From Nectonema munidae (lineage: Eukaryota > Nematomorpha > Nectonematoida > Nectonematidae): a stretch of 64,000 nt of DNA. The notes under the pieces are model-generated. The model was not told where the DNA came from and did not search any database. It was given only the letters and a program-made list of their open reading frames with translations. Shown here piece after piece: positions 44,414-56,200 of this stretch (its first letter is position 1; every line of letters begins with the position of its first letter). The DNA lies in the NCBI GenBank assembly GCA_030549495.1, contig JAUIRK010001052.1, positions 2,790,001-2,854,000 on the forward strand, given 5' to 3'. The translations under genes were made by a program, and so were the position numbers.

Positions 44414-45240
44414 CTTTTATAGAGCTTTCCCTTATTCCAGCTCAAATACAAATCAGTTAAAACAATCATTTACAAATCAAATTAACATATAATATTAAAA
44501 ATGAACAAATAATAAAAGTTAAGAACAATAAAATAAAAGTGTAATAATTTGTTAAATTAAAAAAGTCATGTTGTATTGAACTTTGATTTTTTCAAAAATT
44601 AAAAATTATTTTTGGTAAGATCAGAGGGGGATAGTAGAATAATTTTTGCACTAATAAAAATGTAATACAAATATTATAGACTTTATAAAGTAAAAATGGC
44701 TGCTACAGTTTGTCTTCTTATTTATCACACATGTATACCCGCATTATTCAGTTTTTCACGTCGAAGTAATATTAGAACTTTTAAAGGAAGGTTGTCTAAA
44801 ATTGTAATCTACAATGTGCTAAACTTATAATGGATCTACTCTATAAAATACTTGAAGAAATCAGTATTCATTCGAAAGTTACTCTAAATCAAAAATATAA
44901 ATTAATTGCTTTTTTTCGATGTAACGTAAAATCAGTAAGGAAATTTTCAATGTATCTCAATAATCGGTTCTCTTCATTTCTTAATTTCACTATTCTGGTC
45001 TGGTCTGTAGATGGCATGGTCGATTTCGCTTCGAAGTAGACAGTCGCGTTCATTTCTTTGGACAGGTTTAGAGTAGCTGAATTAAATACTAGATCTCGCA
45101 AGACACACACTACTTTACACACAGTCAAACTAGTAGGCTTACCTTGCCTCTTATTTATTTCGCGTCTTTAATTTTATTTTGATTCGTGTTTACACTCTGG
45201 ACGTATTTTAACTATCTTTTTAGTAGGCAATCGTATCAAA
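44414..45240. other. No recognisable gene
   Basis: A 79-codon minus-strand frame (45128-44889, with NLSKEMNATVYFEAKSTMPS) and a shorter plus-strand frame overlap it. Neither matches a family I know. A strong donor-like CAAGGTAAGCC occurs on the minus strand at about 45147 without supported exons. Confidence 0.3.
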
Positions 45241-45471
45241 ATGATAGACCAAAGTCCATTTTTGGAGTACACTACAGCAGATCTACATGTTCTACAAAAT
45301 GAATTGAAGAATCTCGGTGTGAAAAAAAAAACATTTTCCGCTTTCAATTCTTCTTCCAAAGTTTACATTTCTTGTGATAAGCAAGAAATAATTAAGCACT
45401 TAAATGCAGAATTTGACAGAAGAGAAAAAAAAGAAAAGAAAGTCTCCTTTTCTCCTGCAAAACAAGTTTGA
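45241..45471 (+). CDS. Hypothetical 76-aa protein
   Basis: ATG at 45241, stop at 45469-45471. The product is charged: FLEYTTADLHVLQNELKNLG suggests an amphipathic helix, followed by EIIKHLNAEFDRREKKEKK and a basic end VSFSPAKQV. The preceding 60 bp are less AT-rich, like a leader, but no promoter or splice site settles it. Not recognised; it could be a small host gene, an exon or a transposon accessory frame. Confidence 0.3.
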   Translation: MIDQSPFLEYTTADLHVLQNELKNLGVKKKTFSAFNSSSKVYISCDKQEIIKHLNAEFDRREKKEKKVSFSPAKQV

Positions 45472-46159
45472 GATATGCTTCCGGTCGCAATATTTTTTTT
45501 GTATTTTGATCCAGAACAATCGTTTACTGTTTTATCTTAAAAATAATAAAATCTAAAATTTAATTATATCTACTAAAGTTCATTGATATCAAAGTTTTGC
45601 AAAAGATTTAAACTTTACAAATTAAACATCCTGAAAAAGTGAGAAAAAATTTAAAAATAAATCCTAATTATTTTATTGCTTTTAAAAAAAATTTTAGAAC
45701 TGGTTTTGATCCGAAAAAAATTGTTTTCGTGAGGACACCATTGTAACATTTAAATCATAATAATTATTGATCTTATTATCTGGAGTTTTTTTTATCGAAA
45801 CCGATAATATTTGAAACATTTTTCCCACTTACGGGACGATTTACCCTAAACAAATTGATTCTAGTTAAACTGAAATAAAAATGAGATTTTCTTTTTCAAA
45901 ATTAAAAAAAGCAACAGAGGTTCTTACAAGCAAAAGACTAACTAAGAATTTTTTTAGAATATAAAGCTTATTTTGAAAGGTAATCTCGAACATTTACATT
46001 ATTTTTCTTTAAAAGTTGAAACTTAAACCCTTACGAGCCTTGCATTGAAGTAGTCAACTTTATTTATAGACAAAAAAAATATAGAGGCAGTCTATTGGAG
46101 GCGTGTTAGTACAAACTGTAAAGCAAGAGTTCATACAATACTGAATAGTGAGTGAAGTT
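45472..46159. other. AT-rich non-coding stretch
   Basis: No feature recognised. Confidence 0.45.
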
Positions 46160-46446
46160 GTAAGTGAACATACACATCTATCAAATCCCAGCCAACCTAA
46201 AATGCAAGAAGCAATGGCAAATATCAAAAGTTTCAACATCTCCCATAAAAGATGAAGGACACTCTCTTATGCGACCAATTTCAAGTTTAACGAGAAACAC
46301 GGGAATAGATCAAGAATCGATTTTTAATTTACGAAGGATTTATATATCCACAAAACGGAAAAGATTTTTTACTATACGACAGTGGGGCCAAGGACAAAAA
46401 GAGAATGTTGATTTTTCGTACGACTGCAGGATTGCACGATCTTGAT
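46160..46446 (+). pseudogene. MULE transposase fragment
   Basis: Across frames it reads EHTHLSNPSQPKMQEAMANI and later NGKDFLLYDSGAKDKKRMLI followed by FRTTAGLHDL. The LLYDSG block matches the MULE at 5480-7657 and extends a little further into the catalytic region. No ends or FLYWCH finger are seen. An old fragment. Confidence 0.65.
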
Positions 46447-47016
46447 TTATGCGTGTCATAAAATCCTTTATCACTTATTCAAGTGGTTCCTAAACTTTTT
46501 TTTCGTCATTTTCCCCTGCACCCGGTTCAACCATCCAGATTTCCCTCTCACGTGTACAAGAGAAAAAATAGTCAAAGCACACTGTGACTATTTGCTAATT
46601 TTTTTTATGTACAAATATATCGTAAAATGAATAGAGAGGGGTAAGTAACAACTAAAAGGACCTTTGCTTGTTCGTTTATATTAGAATTAGATTAGTGAGA
46701 AGGGTCAGGTTGTTTTTATGGTAGTCCGTAAAAAAATTGTGACGGTCAATTCAGTTTAAATTTATATAAGAAAAGTTGTATCTCAGCTAAAAAAAAACAG
46801 CGTTAACAAACGCTCAATTAAAAGACGATTGTTGTCGAATGTAGACTAAAGAAGAAGTAATTTAGAATATGTTTCCTTAACTTTTTAAAAAAGCTTTAAG
46901 GCCAATTTGTCCTCATTTTATGCTTTATGGGGAATTGTTCTAGATTTTGCCCTGCCAATTAATCTGTCGATTTTAAGAAAAAAAAGAAAACCAAATACAC
47001 GCTGATAACATTGGTT
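46447..47016. other. Non-coding stretch with a hAT-like terminus
   Basis: CAAGTGGTTCCTAAACTTTT at 46480 resembles a CAGTGGTTC-type hAT end. No partner end or coding sequence is evident. Confidence 0.35.
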
Positions 47017-47022
47017 TTTATT
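47017..47022 (-). terminator. MRPL28: AATAAA polyadenylation signal of MRPL28
   Basis: AATAAA on the minus strand (within CAATAAAAACC), 84 bp after the MRPL28 stop codon. Confidence 0.65.
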
Positions 47023-47040
47023 GTCTTTATAAAATTAAGA

Positions 47041-47113
47041 TTAAATCTAAAAAATAAAAAACGTCTTTTCAAGCTTTTAAATCTAAAAAATTAAAAAAGG
47101 TCTTTTCAAGCTT
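47041..47113. repeat. 36-bp tandem duplication across the MRPL28 stop codon
   Basis: TTAAATCTAAAAAATAAAAA plus GTCTTTTCAAGCTT occurs at 47041-47076 and again, with three small changes, at 47077-47113. The second copy holds the stop codon and last two codons; the first repeats them in the 3' untranslated region. Confidence 0.75.
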
Positions 47114-47285
47114 TATTCAAATCAGTTTCCAAGTGAGAAGATTCATGGTAGCTCAGCAATTCTTTTAATAGTTCTGCTTTGAATTTCAGCTTAAGTGGAT
47201 AATGGATATTGGCTTTGTCTTCAATTTCTAACTGTTTGTCAATCGCTTCTTTCCAAGTCAATCCAAACCACTCCGCTTCCTTAGG
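47106..47285 (-). CDS. MRPL28: MRPL28 exon 5 (terminal)
   Basis: Acceptor CATAATTTAAG, then [20 protein letters not shown] and a final LETDLNKA before TGA at 47106-47108. Confidence 0.92.
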   Translation of the reverse strand, partial: PKEAEWFGLTWKEAIDKQLEIEDKANIHYPLKLKFKAELLKELLSYHESSHLETDLNKA

Positions 47286-50200
47286 CTTAAATTATGTAAT
47301 TTTATTATTTTTTAAATACAGTGGAACCTCTGTAAACGGTCACCTCTTTAATACGGTCAGTTTTATACAGTCTAAAGAAATTTAACTCTCCAATATAGGA
47401 TTTTTACTTCTCAATTGCGGTCACCTCTTTATTCAGACTACGGTCACCTTTCAGTAGTCTAAAATAGAAAAATACCTCTTAAATACGGCCATAATATTTT
47501 ATGAATAAAAGATATTAGGAAATTTAAAAGCAAACCGTAGAATTTTTATCCAAAAATAGAAAAACACAAAAATATAAATTTTTGTCCACTTTAATCTTTG
47601 TCAGATGTAACACCGTTATGTGTAGATTAAATTTTAAGTGTAGAAACACCTATACACATTCTCTTTATTGTCCAATATTTCATTCTCACCGACACTCCTT
47701 GAAAAAAGCCGCTCTTTTTTTAAAGATATTCCATCCTCTCCACATGATCTGCTACGACACCCAATATTCATCAAACATCTCTCTTCTCATAACCACAATC
47801 GAACCAATAATCTCTGCAAACCAAACACTCAATCCTCCCTCAAATATCTAATCACAATCACCATCACTAATCAATACATTCTACAAAACAGTCTATTGTC
47901 AAAAGTCATGAAAATCTCCTAAGTTTTTCTTTTCTATTTCAGAAAGACCCACAAAGGAAAAAATTCTTACTTTAAAAACTACAGATACAGTGCTTAGAAA
48001 TCTCCCTACCTACCTACATATATAGTTTCGATAAAAATTTCGTTTAAATAATTTTTGTTGTTATTTAGAATAATTATAGTTTGTTTTTATGTCAATAAGC
48101 AATAAAAAATCACGTGTTGACTTAACACTTGATAAAAATAGAACTTATAAAAAAAACAGTTCAGGTAAAAGCAATCGTAATTTAGCAGAGATTTAGAAAA
48201 TAGGTAAAACGCAAGTTAGATCTATTCTCAAAACGAAAAAGAATACCTTAAGAAATATGAAAGCAATTAAAATTTGAATGAAAAAAAATCAATGTACTTC
48301 GCGCTGTTAAATGAACAAATAAAGCTATTAAATGCGTCAAACAAGAAATTGTTTCCAAATGTTTCAAGGCTGCAGGCTTTTCTGAAAAAAGTGATTTAAT
48401 ATGTGAGCACTTTGAAGAAGAAAAAAGTGTAGCTTTTGATTCTTTATTAAACATTGTTGCTGATAAATTTCAAGCACCAAATATAAATTTTGATGAATAT
48501 GTCAATATTGACTGCACTGTTCCAAATATTTTTGCATAGAACAAAAGGTTTTTAGGTCTTGATATGTGGTCGGTATTTGCTAAAGCTGAAGATTAGTTTA
48601 TTAATGAAGATGTTTAAAAAGTTAGTAATAGTAGACAAACTACCCTTGCTGAATTTTTTACACAAAGAAACTCTTAAATTTTTTAATAACATTTTTTTTA
48701 ATAAAAATTATAAATTATTTATAATGCCTCTATATAGCTGTCGCCTCTTTAATACGGTCAAAAATAGACAGTCATTTTGATGACCGTTTTAAAGAGGTTT
48801 GGCTGTATATCATAATTGTAATTTCCAAGGTATTTTCTACTAAATTTCTATTGTATATTCCATTAACAGGAAAACCCAAGAAGAGATAAAATTGCCAATA
48901 TGTTTGATATTAATCTAACCGATAAGTTTAAAGATATTTGATTGAAATAAATCAAGACTTAACAAAATGAATTACAAAGTATTTGAAAAAGATAAGTATA
49001 TGAATTCGAAAATTGGTAGAATAGTAAAACTATGAGTTAGGGACAGCATGCATGACCATTAGGATTTTGTGCTTTCAGACCTTGGTATATAGGGCAGCAT
49101 TTATATTATACACTAAGGGCACTTCTATTATGACAACCATGCTAACAACGGAAAACTCCAAAGTCAACTAGTCCTAAGGCACAGGAAGAAGATATAATTT
49201 TAGCATTAATTGTATTTACTTAAATATAAAAATTGGATCTTAAAATATGCTGTCTTAAATTAAGCCAAATAAAATTTACTTAATATTTTCATTTAACAAG
49301 CTCCTGCTCTTCCTTAAAATCCTTTAAATTAATTTGGATTGCGAATTTTCAAAGAAAGATTATATAAAGGGGTTAATGATGTCGTTGCTCCTCATTATTA
49401 ATTCTTTTATATATTAGATAACTTTTACCATATACTTGCAAAAACCCTGATCAAGTTTTGAATGTAGGCAATTTGTTTATTTGATTGTGAAAGTCGTATT
49501 TTCACACCCTTCATTAAGCGCATATATATTTCAACTTTTATTTGTTTATTAATCCCAATTAAGCAGCATATTTCAACGAAATCTTGTGGAAAAAATCCTT
49601 AATTGATCCCAAGGGCATCCTTTGGCTTAGAATTGTGATAGGGGGGGGGGGGGGGGGTATACTTTATCATTTTCTTAAAGAACTTTTCTAGCTTATACGC
49701 GTTAACATTATTCACTCTTTTTTTCATAAATCATTTTCTGTTCGAAAAAAGCTACATTATTTCAGTTGAAAGTGGAAAATTTATAAATTTAACAAAATTG
49801 TTTATTGTATCTAAAAATATAAAAATAGGAATGATTGCATCGTTTAAACTTTCCAAATAAATTTAAAAATTATTTGAAAATTTCTTTAGGGAAGAAGAAA
49901 ACTCTAAAAAAATAGAGGGGATAAAATATAGTGGTCCCTTCCAACCAAAAAATTTAGGACACTTATCCCCTCGTCTCCTTCTAAAACGAGGCGCATGCTT
50001 TTTGCTCTGAACGCCGAGCTCTATGTCAATTCTATTGCATATATGACAAGTTGCGACTTATGTTAGACTCGATTAGCAACTCAATCGTAATGGAGCAGAA
50101 AGTTAAGATAAATCCTAAAGTGTTCATCACATTTTATGGGGATTTATGTGTACTGAGCATCTATAAAGAAGAAATTCATGGAACATATCTATCCTTTCTT

Positions 50201-53200
50201 AGTTCTCTTTCCTGCGCAGAAATATTTCAAAAGTATCGAAATTAAAAATTGTTCCCAATAGTATCGCAATGTATCAAATGTGGATTCGAAGATGACAATA
50301 CGTATAATCGCCAAATTGCAGATGTGTGTAAATTGATACACCAACTACAATCGCTCATGTTATCGATGAAACAGACTCCACTAGCGAGTACGATTTTTTT
50401 CAACGATTTCAGCTGAAAACTCAAAGTATCCTCAAAGTACACCTAAAATTTTTTCTTTTTTACCAACTCAAATCAGATTTCCGTCAATTGATTTTATTGC
50501 GTCTTCAACATTTTTACTAGATTGTAATTATTCTGTAGACATCTCGGTAAACGGAAAAAAGGCGTTCTACATCATACCCTTTTGCAGCAAAAGATAATTA
50601 CAATGGCGCCATACTGTTTACGCAAAGTTTATTACTACTTCATTGCCTTTGCATATACAAATGAAAACATATGTAGAATGTAAAAGCTTAAACAAAATTT
50701 CTTAGTTGAAGAAAGCCATGTACTCACTCGCTCATACCTGCCAATTCTACCTACATCTTGGATCGCTTCGGCAAAGCAAACATGTCAACAAGTAATGGAA
50801 AAATGATAAAAGATTATTTTTGCTTTTAACTATTACTCTACATGATAAAATATTGATTATTATAAATGTTTTTCAATTTTCTTTAGAAAATTCTTTTAAC
50901 CAAAAATCTTGCGCGCGTATGCATGTATACATAAAAAGTGCTTGGAAAAAATACGATGGAGAGAGTCATGAGAGTTTTTATTAACAAAACAAATGAAAGC
51001 AGAATTTTTGGAGCATTTCAATAATTATTTCAACTTAGTTTTTCATTGAATAAAAGTTCAAAAAGGTATTAATTTGAATATTTTTGCAACCCAAGTAAAA
51101 AAACATTTAGGTGTAATTTTTTTAACGTTCAAGCTTTTAACATGATCAGAAAAATGAAATGCGTAAAGATTTAATCAAGATGCAAGATCTTGGAATGGGC
51201 GAATTATTGCTTCGTAATGTTTAAAAGAATAAATTTACCGTGGAGATAAAGTTTTGTTTCAGGTAGTGTTTGTAACGCTCATGAATAACTTCCCGTTCTT
51301 TGAGATCTTTATGGGTGTAACTTTGATTGGCAAGTGTCAAGAGCATTTCACGTTTCAGATAATCTCCTAATCTGGATTTTATATTAACACAATGCGTCTA
51401 ATTAAAAATTTTTTTTAGATAGAATAACGGCACAATCTTCTTTCTATACTCCTAGAATGTAATTGTCGAATCCGAAGGAGAGATCAATTAAATCAAGAGT
51501 TCTTTCAGTAACAGTAATCAGCATGTGCTTGTCCAGAACTTCGCTATAAAAAACTCTCTTCTTTAAAACAGGGTAGAATAACCTTGGAAAGCTAAATACG
51601 TTGCAAAATAAAGAAAAATTAAAATTTATTGAAAAATGACTATATTGTTATCTACTACTTTATTCAGGCATAAAACCACAACAATAGATAAAATGACACT
51701 TTTAAAAATCAGAATTTGCTATATAATCATCAATGCTAATTAAGAGACCTCGCAATGAAAGCATTATGATCAAGATTACAGATGACTATACTCAAAAGAG
51801 TACTGTAAATTTAATTTAAAATATATTCGCGCAATACTTGAAATTGATATAATGAATGAATAAGTTTGATTATAAGCGGTCAAAAAAATATTTTACGGAA
51901 CAAAACTTAAGACAAGTTAGACATTAATTTGCTGGTGTAAAGTAGTTTTTACACTCTTCCAAATGAATACAATTCTGGTATTTATTACTGCGATATCTGC
52001 TTATATTGACTAATAGAAATCTTATAAATATCGCATCGTTTATATTTTCAGAAGCATACCTTAGAGCATTGCTTCTCAAATCCGGCCGTGTGAAGGTCAT
52101 CGATTAGGGGCATCCCTAGCACCCTTGTGAATTGAATAATATTCCGAACTGGCTCGCATAGCCATCAAAAGGCATCTTTTATTCCCATCAACACATTTGT
52201 GTGAAACTTCCTTTTCAGGAATGAGTGTAATAAGAGCAAAACATAAATACGATTTGTTTATTCACTTATTACGTGGCATCATCTTCTATTGTTTGGCATT
52301 ATATAAATTAACTCACAGTGGGGGAAGAGAACTTCTAATTTGCATATTGAGATGATTTCTCTACTCTAAAACTTTGAAATTAAAAAATTGGATAATATTA
52401 TCTCGTATTTTATGTTTAAACTGAATGATGTATTTGGTTTACGTGCGACGCTGCGCGCGGGGGTGAAATAATGTTTGCCGGTCCACGCTCTCACAAAGAC
52501 AACAGCCCTCTTCCGCAATAATTTTCAATTTTCTGAATTATATATTTTTTTATGGTGACTTGTTTATCTTCTGAGTAGATTTTCGATATTACTTTTCTTG
52601 TTTTAAGGTTAAGTCTTAGATTGAATATTTAAAATAACGTCCACTTCTCTGTTATAGTAATGCACATTTGAGCTATATTTGATCAGAAGCAGTAATGTAG
52701 CCACATTTGAATAAAAGCCCATGCATCTTTGAGCGAGGCGAATATTAAAATGTGTTACGGTATTTATTTTTTAACTTTTAACCATTTTTTCTAAATTTTT
52801 GTGGCAAAATTTTTAATTTGTAATTTTGAAAGAAAACTCTATACGAGAAATTTTTTTAAAAACATTTTAAACCATGCCTATCTTTAGGAGCATTCTTTTA
52901 CCTGTAATTTTAAAAAATAGCTCCTGAAAAAAGATCTCAGTATTTCTATACACATCGACCTGGAGAAAACTTGTGCCAATGTGTAGCTCCTTTAAAAACT
53001 TTTAAGTACAAACAATTTCAATAACTAAATCTCTGCGGTGATTGAAGCAAAAATAGAATAATGGAACACTTGGAAAGTGAGCGTATCTCAGAGAAATCAC
53101 AGTTGTATAAATTAATACGAATCCTCACATGATAAATTTAATATTAAAACTGCGAAAAAGATCTAAACGCTTTTCCATATTTACATGAACAAACACACAC

Positions 53201-56200
53201 AGTCACATTCTAACATTTGGACCACCATATTTTTCTTTGGATTGCTATTCTCATCATTTTTTGATGAAACACACCCACGAATGATATACAGTAATGAGAT
53301 GTGCTAACAGGTTTATTGTTAAATGCACTTAGTCACAAAGTCTTTGGTTCAATACTCTTAGCGCCGCTAATCGTAATGCAGGCAATTTCGATAGGCGTGT
53401 TGAAAAAGCCTGAAATGAATTGCACAAGTCGGTTCTGGATACACTACTGATACTAAAATTTTATGAGAGGTTGTCTCTGCGTGTTCAAACTTTTAGGTTT
53501 AGATCAACTCCAAAATCATGTTCGAGATTAGTTTTCCAAGACTGATTAAAAACAACAAAAAACCGGACCTTCGCATGACGGATAGTCTCTATACCCCTCC
53601 AAAGACGGATAATGGGGGTTTTACTCCCATCTTGGAAAATTCTTCCCTTTGTAATTTGAAAATTAATTATACATAACTACTTTTTTTAATAATGATAAAA
53701 ATATGTTACAAGTATTTTATAGGCTATAAACACTTTTTCAATGATAAAATTTACAATAGATATTTGTTTGTAGATGGCGTTAACATCTTTGGTTATTTGA
53801 GTCTAATGGTTTTTTCAAAACATGTTTTCAGTTTTCAACACATTTTAGGGCTTATAAGAATTCAAAGAAACAAGTATATAAACCCTATTCCTTTATATTC
53901 TAGTAACCTTACATATAAATACAAAACTACCTGATTTCCCGTCAGTGGGATGAAAAGTCCGGGTATATCTAGGATTCAGCATCCTAGCGGAGTAGGATCC
54001 ATTGGCTGGATTCACGAAAGCACAAACCTTCCCTAAACTAAAGTAAACATATTTCATCGCTCCACTGATGAAAGTTACATCTGTGTTTTATTCATCATGT
54101 TCACTCTATATTAGAAATATGGTTTGTTTGAAAATAAAGAATACTCATCTTTTTTATTCACATGTTGATCTATCATAACGCAAGTTCAAGATCATCTTCT
54201 GTTTCTTTTTTCCAATTACATCATACAATTAGAAGTCTTTATCATAAGAAATCAATCAGTTTTTATTATTGTTTTTTGGATATGTAAATCAACAAAAAGT
54301 ACTCAGTTGCTCTTCTAATTGGTAGATATCAGAAATTCCCTGAGGTAGATCTTTAATTTTCATATTAAATGGATGACCCAGCTATAGATGGACATATCTC
54401 CGGGAATGTATTTTTGGAGTTTGCACATCATTTTTTCCAAGTGCTGCACAACAATTTCTGTGACTTCATTAAAGGAAGCTTCATGTATCGTCTGCAAAAT
54501 AAAAGAAAGGCTCGGAAATGATAAAGTTTTTCCAACGGAAATTTTTCGTTTCCACAAGCTGAGCTTCTCTTTGAATGTTGTCAACTTTTTTGCTGTTCCT
54601 ACCAATGTCTCATTTGAGCCATGCATTGATGTTTTCAAGTTGTTAATTTATGTAAAAGCCATTTTGAATTGTCAAACCTAGAAGCAAGTTGGTGTTCTTG
54701 ATCCACCAAAAATATCTGAACTTCTACTCTCATTTCCAGTAACCTCTGAAGAACTTTCCCTCGAGATAACCATCGAACCTCAGAATGGTAGAGCAAATGG
54801 GTATGTTCTGACCCAAAATCTTCGCACATCTGATTAAAATTTCTACTGTTTGATCTAGATTTAATGAAGTTAACCTTTTGAATGACTTCTTTCATTACAA
54901 CATTTAATTCCTCAGAAAGACGTTTAGCTACAAGGTTCTCTTGGTGAAGAATAAGTACTTCTGGATTCACATTTTTTACTCGACTTGTAAATCCCTGACG
55001 AGCACCAAGCATGGCTGGTGCACCATCACAACACACACTGTAACATTGATTCCAGAATAGTCCTTTATCCTTTGAAAAAGAATCCATCATTTTAAATGTC
55101 TTCACCAGTTGTGGTAGTATGAAACGGCTCGCAAGAGAGAAATTCTTCTTTTATATCATCTGCTCCTTGATATCTTACATACACCATCAGTTGAGCATCA
55201 TTACTAATGTCTGTCGATTCATCCAACTGAAGACTAAATTGACCACGCTTTTTCAGACTCAATTAATTGACTTTTGATATGACATGTCAAGAATGCGAGA
55301 ATGAACTGTCATTCGACAATGGTATCTCTTGAATTTTCTTGGCCACATCATCTCCACATACTGTTCTGACAATGTCAATAGCGGCAGGCTTCACTAAATC
55401 TTCTCCGATAGTGTGAGACTTTTTCTCTTTTACAATACTCCAAGCTGTCAGGAAAGATGCCATAGTAGTAGAATTGGAAAAGGAAAAAGGTTCTTTGTCA
55501 CTTTGCGTATCAAATCTCTGGCGTTTAATTTGAATTTCCATTTTCTTGAAGAATATTCTGTCACTGTTAGAAAAAGTAGCATGTTTAGTGACGCTTCAAT
55601 TTATTTTCTTTCATCGACTCGTTGCTAAGCACTTTCATACATAAAACTCATTGGGGCTTTGATTCACCATGATCTTTTAATTTTGTAAATCCCAGATTGA
55701 GAAATTCTTCTTTATATGGGCGTTTATAAGCCGTAGTGATGAAATAAGATCAAAAGAATGATAAATTAATCACTTGCTGACAACTTTTGAGAACAAGAAA
55801 AAATGCATATTAGCGCTGTCAATGCTCTTTTATTTCCTAAATTGATTGGCATGTATTGACAAATATTTACTGTAAATGTGTCAGAGTTGCAATACTTCTG
55901 TTAATTGCGCTCTCGCTATAACATAATAGAAACTAAATAGGCATTTGGTATGCATTGCATTGTTTTGACTTGCAATTACAAGTGTATACAGTTGTATGGA
56001 CGAGAGAATAGCGAATTGATTCGTAAATTTATTGTTCTCTACTAGTTTTATTTTTGTTATTTTAAGATTTTTTATCTTCCCGTTTTTCTCATTGGCCTTT
56101 GGCGACGCAAAAAAATTTTACATACATATTGAAAGCACCATTTTAAAATTCTACACAAAAGTTCAAAACACTTTATTTGGAAATTGTGGTTTTATTTCAT

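Noticed and set aside
47582-47922. Two overlapping plus-strand frames of 84-89 codons
   Set aside because: Open only because of pyrimidine-rich composition within a pogo element; no family match.
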